A stretch of 64,000 nucleotides of DNA. Origin: Trileptium ribeirensis (taxonomy: Eukaryota; Nematoda; Enoplea; Enoplida; Thoracostomopsidae). Each line of letters begins with the position of its first letter. Within the stretch, counting starts at the first letter, position 1. The stretch lies in the NCBI GenBank assembly GCA_030248225.1, contig JASANE010021268.1:1-64000 (forward strand). The letters run 5' to 3'. Below the pieces are notes generated by a model that was given only the letters and a program-made list of their open reading frames with translations, did no database searches and was not told where the DNA came from. Both the position numbers and the translations under genes were made by a program. Positions 51,901 through 60,900 of the stretch are shown one piece after another.

Positions 51901-54900
51901 CAAAACTATCGTTTTTAGCGTGGTTGATAACGAAATGTGCACTAAAAACAAGCGATAACACAACGGAATTTGAAAAATCACTATTTCTGACTGGGCCCAT
52001 GAACCGTATTCGGGGGAGTGGTCAAACAAAAAGTCGTAGGCAGCAAAGATATAGATGTCGATTAGCTGATTATGCATTTTTCGATGCTAACCCTGGGTCG
52101 CGAGATTGGGGCTGGGAAAGACTGGTACCCGTATGGCCATATTTGGCAAAAAGCCGTTTTTTGCCATTTTGACTCGGCAGATTGTGTCGGAGCTGTTCGC
52201 GTTCAATTATAATCGGCACATCGTCGTCATTTTGCTATCCTACAAAAAAAATTGTCGAAAACCGTCGTTCCGAAGGTGAGTTATGAATGACAGCGACAGA
52301 CAAAAAAATTTTCATGATTTTCTCCGTAGCGCCCTCAGTGGAAACTCGGCTCGCTTCGTTCTCTCCGTTTCAGTTATTAAATTCAGAGCTGTTGAAATTT
52401 CGATCTCATTGCTATCTCGCTGGTGTCTCGCTCGATCGCAGGGTTATAACCATTTCTGACGAGTACTGTAAATAATATTTAACCTTAATGACCTAGCGTA
52501 ACCTGTATTCTGACCGTCACCGTAAGACCACTGAGAATATACTGTATGACTGTGTTCTATATGAGCCTTCGCATGGGAGCGGAAATTTACACATTTTTAT
52601 CTACACAAAGAACAATATACTGATTTTTTACTTGAACAAAAAAAATTGGCAAACTGTTTTAGCAGCGCAGGAAAGTACTTTGGATGCCAGACTTGGTGAC
52701 ACCAAATATAACTTGGGGGCTGATCTGGGGAAGGCCGAAATACTTGAGCCTCCTGCTCCGCATCTGTGGAAAACCATATGCTGTGCTAATGCTTGGGAAT
52801 ATATCGTTTAACATTGCTGTGCTATTATATTGTAATAGGATGTTACTGCCGCGCTGAATTAATTCATTGTTATGAAACGGATGTTACTAGCACCTCAGCG
52901 GTTGAAAAAATGCACAAAACACGCCTATTATGTTGTCAACGAGTCCCACATTATATTGATAACGAAATTGTAGACACTTTAGGTTCTACACAATCTTCTT
53001 TATTCAGCCAGGACGTTTGGAAATGAAACTCAGGATAACAAATTTGGCAACTCAGAGGTCACGAATTGAGCTTCGTCAGCATCCTTCAAACTCCCATGCA
53101 ACAATCTAAGGCATAGATGGACGTTTCTGGATCGTAGGATCTTTTTTTTTATTTTTTCCTCCGATGATCAAAAACACAAAATCTGAATGAATCTAACTCG
53201 CAATCGCAACTTTCTAATATTCTTAAGATTTTCAAGCTTATTTTTCATCTGCGTGCATCTTGGTGTGAGTAAACAAAAATACACTTTAATTATATATTGC
53301 AGAACAGTCGCTGACGTCGCAGGTAACAACGCTTCCCGGCGCAGCAGATCTTATCAACGAACCCATTAGTCACGCATGCCTTCCGGTTTTCATCGCAGGA
53401 GTGTTAGCTGCCTATTCAACGGTTAGTTTAACTCTAGTAACAATCCTTCCCAGGCAGCAGATCTAATCAAGGAACCGATTATTCACGCATGCCTTCCGGT
53501 TTTCATCGCAGGAGTGTTAGTTGCCTATTCAACGGTTAGTTTAATTCTATTAACAATGCTTCCTGGCGCAGCAGATTTTATCAATGAACCGATTAGTCAC
53601 TTATGCATTCCGATTTTCACCGCAGGAGTATTGGTCGCCCATTCAACGGTTAGTTTAATCCTAGTAACAACGCTTACCCACGCAGCAGATCTTATCAAAG
53701 AACCGATTATTCACGCATGCCTTCCGGTTTTCATCGCAGAAGTATTATCTTCCTATACAACGGTTAGTTTAATATTCTAATAACAGCGCTTCCCGGCACA
53801 GCTGATTTTATCAATCAACCGATTTAGTCACGCATGCCTTCCGGTTTTCATCGCAGGAGTATTAGATGCCTGTTCAACGGTTAGTCTAATTCTAGTAACA
53901 GCGCTTCCCGGCGCAGCAGATGTTATCAATGACCCGTTTAGTCACGCATGCCTTCCGGTTTTCATCGCAGGAGTATTAGCAGCCTATTCAGCAGTTAGTT
54001 TAATTCTAGAAACAACGCTTCCCAGGCAGCAGATCTTATCAATGACCCGATTAGTCACGCATGTCTTCCGGTTCTCATCGCAGGAGTATTAGCTGTCTAT
54101 TCAACGGTTAGTAGTTTAATTCTAGTTCTAGCAAAATTTCATCAGGAAATATCTTTTTATCAGGTGAGATTCTCAGATATTGGTTGTAACTTAGATGATT
54201 GAAGCTAACCGCACAAACATTTTATCCCCTAATGATTAAGCAAAGCTATACATATCAATATTTTTGTAAAGTGTATAGCCTGCTCGACTAGTCATCGATA
54301 TTGATGATTTGAGAATTTCAAAAATAAATATATCTTAAAACTCTTCAATTTTTGTTCATTATGCCTCTAATAATGAGTAATATAATCTTCATGTGTAATA
54401 TCTTGAAATAAATACATTCAAAACTAAACTAGCAATAGAATATCATATTTTTGTTACGGCAGCGAATAAGGTCACCGCCATTAATTTGAACATCAGACCT
54501 GTGGATTGGTTGATCGGTCACGCAGCCGTTAAGCCGTACTGTGGCACAAGTGTAGTAAGTTGCGCTTTGTCACAATATGTCGAGGCGTTTGCTGTTGTAC
54601 ATTCCACCGATAGCCTAGTAATACTGTTTTACAGTCCTATAGTAATACAGTCCGATAGCCTAGTAATACTGTTTTTTTTTATTTTTTTCGCCTGCCCGTG
54701 AAAAAATGTAAAACACTAGTTGCTGTAGTCCACTAGCCTGTAGATATGTAGTTTGCCCTAGAGCCACTCAGTAGCTGTGGAATTATTAATAGTTGCTGTT
54801 TTAGATTAGTTGCCTGGATTAAATTCATTGGTTGTTCCCAACTACCGTTGAGCTTTTTAGCCCATTTGATTTTTACAAAAATACTTTTTTTCTTGTATGA

Positions 54901-57900
54901 AACAAGTACAGGCTGATTGAAGGCGAAGTTAACACATATTAGCGTTTTGTCGTAAATGTAATCGTTTGGTATGCCTGTTATTACTTTTGGCTATTTCAGA
55001 GCTAAAATATGCGAGCCTCGTGGTACAAACATATGTATCATTTGTGAATCGATGCGACGCTTATTATAACCTGGGCTATCCAAATTGGGAACGAGGGCTG
55101 GCATTTTCAAGTGCCCCTTGGCATAAACGATGTGCACCCCTGCCGGTTCGGGGTCCCTGGAAAAATTTTGGGCTTCCTCGGTTCAACGCGTCTTGGCAAA
55201 ATGTTTTTTTCTGTTTTCGCTCGGTAAAAGCACCTCTAAACGACATAAAATTTGTACAAAAATTTCAAATTTGTGTAAAATTGCAAATTTGTGTATTTTT
55301 GTCAAATTTGCGTCAAAATTGTTTTTCTCTCCATCTAAAGCGTTTCGGAAGCGTTTCCATCATGATTTTTAACCGTTTTTTCTTGGAAAAATTGGCGCCT
55401 CATAGTTACAGACCAGACCCCCCTCCGGGTCATTCCCTGGCGAAATTTTCAAAAGCGTTTCCGTGATGATTTTTAAACCTTTTTCTTAGCAATATTGGCG
55501 CCTCCTGGTTCCGAACCAGCCCTCCCGCGTCATGCCCCCTGGCGAAATTTTCAATAAATGGAGAGCCCGCATAACTATAGTGTCATTTAACATAACTTTT
55601 ATTACATAGCTAGGCTATACGTCAGGAGCTTTTATTCAAATTTTGTCTTCTATTCAAATTTTATGTCTGCGTTTTTCAAATAACCTTAAAGTCCAATTGT
55701 CGTCGTATTTCGTGATTCGCCGTCTGTAGCGTTTCTGAATTCCTAATTTACTATTCTATTTCATTTCAGGAACACGACAAACGCGAGTTGGTACGTTACT
55801 TGAAATGGTGCGTGCTGGAATACGCCGATGTCTACGGGCCACGAGAGGCGTTGCTTGTTGGCTTTTCGCAGCTGACGTACGTTGACACTTTTTAAGTGGC
55901 CTTAAACTGCCTAACAAAAAACTGCGCTTGGTGCTCGCAGCTAGTCAAGTTAGGCAGTAGACACAGTTCTTTCTCAACTCTTACTAGCCGCCTCATAATT
56001 TTAATCGCAACCAAGTGACAAATTTTGCTTTATTTGTACGATGTAAAAAGTTAAATGGTTTCCGTTTTCGAGCAACCTTTATCATTTTCTAAAAAACTCA
56101 GTTACTTTGGTCTACAACTAACTATTTTACTACCGCTCTTATTGTATCATGTCATTTATGGGCAGTTTCGAAACAGCTGATATTAATACTGCAGAAATGA
56201 TTTCGAGCCAGCTATCCTCTAGCGAACAGCTGGGGTATACCCTGTATGAAGCAGCGAGTGAACGTGAAGCTATCAGCGCTCCCTCCTGTCTGACGATCAA
56301 ATTTTGATTGTATTATGTCATTCATGGGCAATTTGGAAACAGCTGATATTAATACTGCGAAAATGATTTCGAGCCAGCTATCCTCTAATGAACAGCTGGG
56401 GTATACCCTTTATTAAGCAGCTAGTGAACGTCAAGGTATCAGCGCTCCCTCCTGTCTGACGATCAAATTTTGACTAAACAGTTTTTTTACAGACGAACGG
56501 AAACGATGAAAGCTTACTGAGGCGCAATTATGTTTATTCAAATACCTAACGATGTGGAACATACGACAATAAGTCAGGTTTTTTGCTTGTTCCATACAAA
56601 AAAACATTTTCATATTGTCTCCATGTTTTAGTTACTTAGCATATTAAACATGTGTTATTAAAAAACTAGTAACTCGTAAGCAAGGGTGAAATGGAGCATG
56701 CGTGCTTTCGTCAAGTGGTATATTTGTGTAATTACTTGTAACAGGCTTGCATTTGATGCATATACTACACTAAAACCTCTGTCAGCCTGAATCCATTGAA
56801 GATCATAAAACTTCGTTGATCCTAAACCGATCAAAAACTGAAATCGCACGAACTATGCGTGCTAGTCTCTAGATAGCCGAACCATCGTATTCAATTCGCC
56901 TAAAAACCTATATAAATATATAGACCATTGTTGATGCTCTGTACGAAATACGTATCCAAACTCCAAACTACAGAAAGACAGACTATATTTTGGCCATCGG
57001 GTTCATTAACCCTAAATCCATTGAAAACATCTGAAAAGGTATTTGAATGACAAATTGTTGTAGCAAAAGCTTTACTGGCCCTATTCGGGCCCACGGCTGC
57101 CCAGGAAGTGCTACCAAAAAGTCTTGATTTTGCATACTTGTAGATCTCGATGACCAGATTCTGCTTTGTTGTCTCGGTTCCGCCTGCGTCGCCGGTTATG
57201 GTCTGCGAAAGTTTGGTACTCGTATGGCCAAATTTGGCAAAGAACCCTGGAAAACCTATTTTTGCTATTTTGACACCGAAGATGGGGTTTGAGTTGTTCG
57301 CGACACAAATAGAGGGCATTCCTCATCACTTTTGCTAGTGAATAAAATAATTTATATGGAAATCCATCCACCCGAAGATGAGTTATCTGTGACAGAAACG
57401 GACACAAAACATAGAAATTTTCATAATTTTTCCTCCTAGCGACCTCTGTGGAAACTTCGCTCGCTCCGTTTCAATAAATAAAAATGATAGTAATTCATAA
57501 CAAGAATCCGTACGGACACCATGACATTTTCCTTCATTTCAATATTAATCCACTTTGATTGTCTCGGACGTTTTTAGTATTAACCCTCATTTTGGCTCCA
57601 CCCAGTTTTATGGGTAGTATGACCAACCCCATTCTCTAGTTTTGTGGCGGGTACGCTGTACAACTGTCATCAGTTCAACATTCCGCCCTCCACAAAACTG
57701 GAGAGTTCTAAATAACTTTGCACAAAGCTAGCGGGAGGCCCAGCACATTTTTTCTAAAGTTGTGGATCATTGGGAAAGGTAAGACCAAAAAAATTTGTGA
57801 CATGGTAGCGTTGCAACCAGTAAAGTGTCATACTCCTGTTTATACGTTCTTTATAACAGTAATTCGGTTTACACTACAAACAGTGTCATGATATTAAATA

Positions 57901-60900
57901 TTCGAAAATATTCTCGGTTGTTGAACAATTAGTGATATATTGTGGTTTATGTATTGCCGGGTGGCTGAGAAATACATCCGGTTGATGTGATTCTGGATGT
58001 ATTGCTCAGCTAGTAACATTGGGAAGACTTAGCTGTACAATGTCATGCAGTGGTGTTTTGTTTTTGTAGGCAATCCCACTGCGATCAAGCGTTAGTTCTC
58101 GATGCAATCTGGGATTTTCTGGTTCATGCGTCGCCCGGAATTCGTCGCTTTGTCGCATCGGTGTTCTACGTTACCGCCAAGCACGTCGGCGAAACCCTGT
58201 TGGAGACAAAAATTGTTCCTGGATTAGTGACTCTGGCCTCGGATCAAAATCAGTAAGTCCACAATTACATTCTTGAGCTAGGACAACACCCGCTTCATCA
58301 TTTTGTTTACAGAACTTTCCTTTTTGCCATTACCACAATGCATTGTTGCACATTGTTTGCCTTTTGAAACAGAGCGAACGTAACGACCAAAATTTTTTTC
58401 AGATAACGTTTAATTAGGAAAAGTTCTTTTTTCTCTGCTGGCCGCATAACTCTTTACCAGATTGAATGGATTTTCATAATTTTTCTATTTTCGACTCGTA
58501 ATGAAATTTAGTTGTGCACCTAGCTTTGTGTTTGCGCTGGTCCTATGATTTCGTACTTGAATCTTTGCCGAACGATACGAATTGGAAATTTTTGATTTTG
58601 GCCGTTCGGGATAACCTAACGTTTTAAGTTCAGGAGATCCAGAATCGAGAAGTACAACTTTGCGGTTATGAATTTTTGTCAGAGCAGCTGTTGTCGAGCT
58701 ATATTAAAATGCCTCCGTAAAAGCGAAATTTTCAAAAAATTTTATAGTGCAAGTTACTTGCTTTCTGGGGTGAACTATAAGATTTATGGTTATAACCGCT
58801 GGGTTTACGCTAGCTAATTGCAACCATTAATTATTGTTCCACTGTTGCATCATAACGTTTGAGTAAACTAAACAACTGCTTTGCAATCTTAATGATTTTT
58901 GTGGTGGTTGAACCAACTAAAAAGACAGATGGGCTAGGATATAGGGGTTGATAGAAATCGTCGTTTCAAAGGTGTCGTGGTTTTGGAACGATTTTGGTGC
59001 CATGTAGTGGCAAAATTCAGGCATCTAGCTTCCTGTGTTTATGATTGTCATATTGATCCGGTCTATTGCTGTTAATTACTTCATACCCGCTCTAAATTAT
59101 TAATGACTACAATATCTGCAGCTTTTGAAACCACTTTGGAAAACCGGAAGCATAGCTCCCGCCAGTATTTAAATTTTCGAATTTGAAGCCGTTTTTGTTC
59201 CGAATAAATAAATGATGCTCCAAACATATAAAATCGTTATGGAACTAACGTGGTACCAAGAAAAAGTGAGTTTTTGCTATGTCGTTTATTCTATTGATGT
59301 AATTTAATATACGACAAATGTATATGCCAAAGAGTTATTATTTTACTAAAATGTCGGTAGCTCTGCCATTTTGCCGACGTGTAATTGCTATCGTGGGACT
59401 TTAGATTGGCTCGGAGACCTGAATTTAGAACGACGAAATGGTCGCCAAATGCAGAGCAGTCATACTAGCTCGGTTTCAACTTGCTTTGCTTAACAATAAA
59501 GCTTTCATTGCTTCTTTTAAAATCAGCTAAACTTGATTTAAAACCGGAGCGTTGCATAGCAAACTTTCAAAAAAACCCGTGCTCTCCTTATACTTGACCC
59601 AAGTCGATTTCACAGCTGTTGTTCCGCGGTTCATACTTTTATTTAACGAAAAAGCTAGATGTTTTCTAAAAAGTGCTGTGGTACTATATTTTGAACAGAT
59701 TGAAACACAAACAGATTGCATAATTTGTATATTGTTATTAAATTGTTTGGGCAAAACTATAATATTATATATAGATCTATTGTTCTAGTCATTTTAGGTC
59801 TGTTTGTAATGTATTCGCCGTGGTGTGTCAGTGTCTGTTAGATAAATTTTGTTGCATTTCTGGCTATATAACTGGCCTGTCCACAGCCCTCTGGAAAGTG
59901 GGGGGGGGGAAGTTCGGGGTGCCCCCATGTTCATTCTCGGGGGAAATTTTAAAGTGGGGGGGATAAATTTTGCTTAAAAATACAAAAATTTTCAGGCATT
60001 TTTACTACTGTGAACGTACTTTCAAGCTAAAAAACAATATTTTAGCATTATAAATAGTGGTAATTAATGTTTAAAAAACAATTTGCAAACACAGAACATA
60101 AATTTTCAGACATAAAAAATTTTTGGAATTAGTTGAACATGGGTGGTTTCGGCCGAGTGGGGGGGGACGGACATGGGGGAAATTCTCACGAACATGGGGG
60201 ATTTGGAAAGTGGGGGGTCCCCACCACCCCCCACTGTGGAGAGGCAAGTATAATGCTGTGCCTTTTATAATTTTTTTCACTATGACGGTATTGAGCATTG
60301 CTATCAGAGGGAATGTCGCCGTCTCTAGTAAGCTTTGGGTTTGGGGGAGCCCAGGTTGCCGGTATTAGATATGCAGTCCTTTCAAAAAATAAACGTTAAG
60401 TGAGCGAAAAACCGGGTGACAGCTGCTCTGAGGTACCGAGCAACGAGGAACAAGTTGACACCAGAGTGAGAATTTCAGTTTAACCTAATCACTACCGTTA
60501 ATTGATGTACAGTCACGGTCAGAAATATTCAGTGCAAAATAATTTTTTCCAAATTTCCATCGATATCAAATACACGAACTTTCGGTCGACCTCGACTAAA
60601 AGAAATTTTTACAGATTATGATTTTGAGGCAATTAAATAAATTAAGAATTTATAAATTCTTATGTTTCGAATTTATAACATTTCTTGTTATTTGTGATTA
60701 AACAAAATTCGATAGATTGCGATCGATTAAACAAAAACTTCCATCAATGCGATTTCGCTACCACATGAATTATTTTTGACCGGGACTGTTGCAGTGATAT
60801 TTTCAATTTTCATAACGATTTAGGTAAACTTATAGAGTTCTTTCATGCCTATACATTACTGATATCTGTCTGAAGAAGAAATTAAAAATATTGAACCACT

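Noticed and set aside
57150..57338. Open frames inside the TIR element copy C as transposase remains
   Set aside because: They are not shared in frame with copies A or B and carry no transposase motif.
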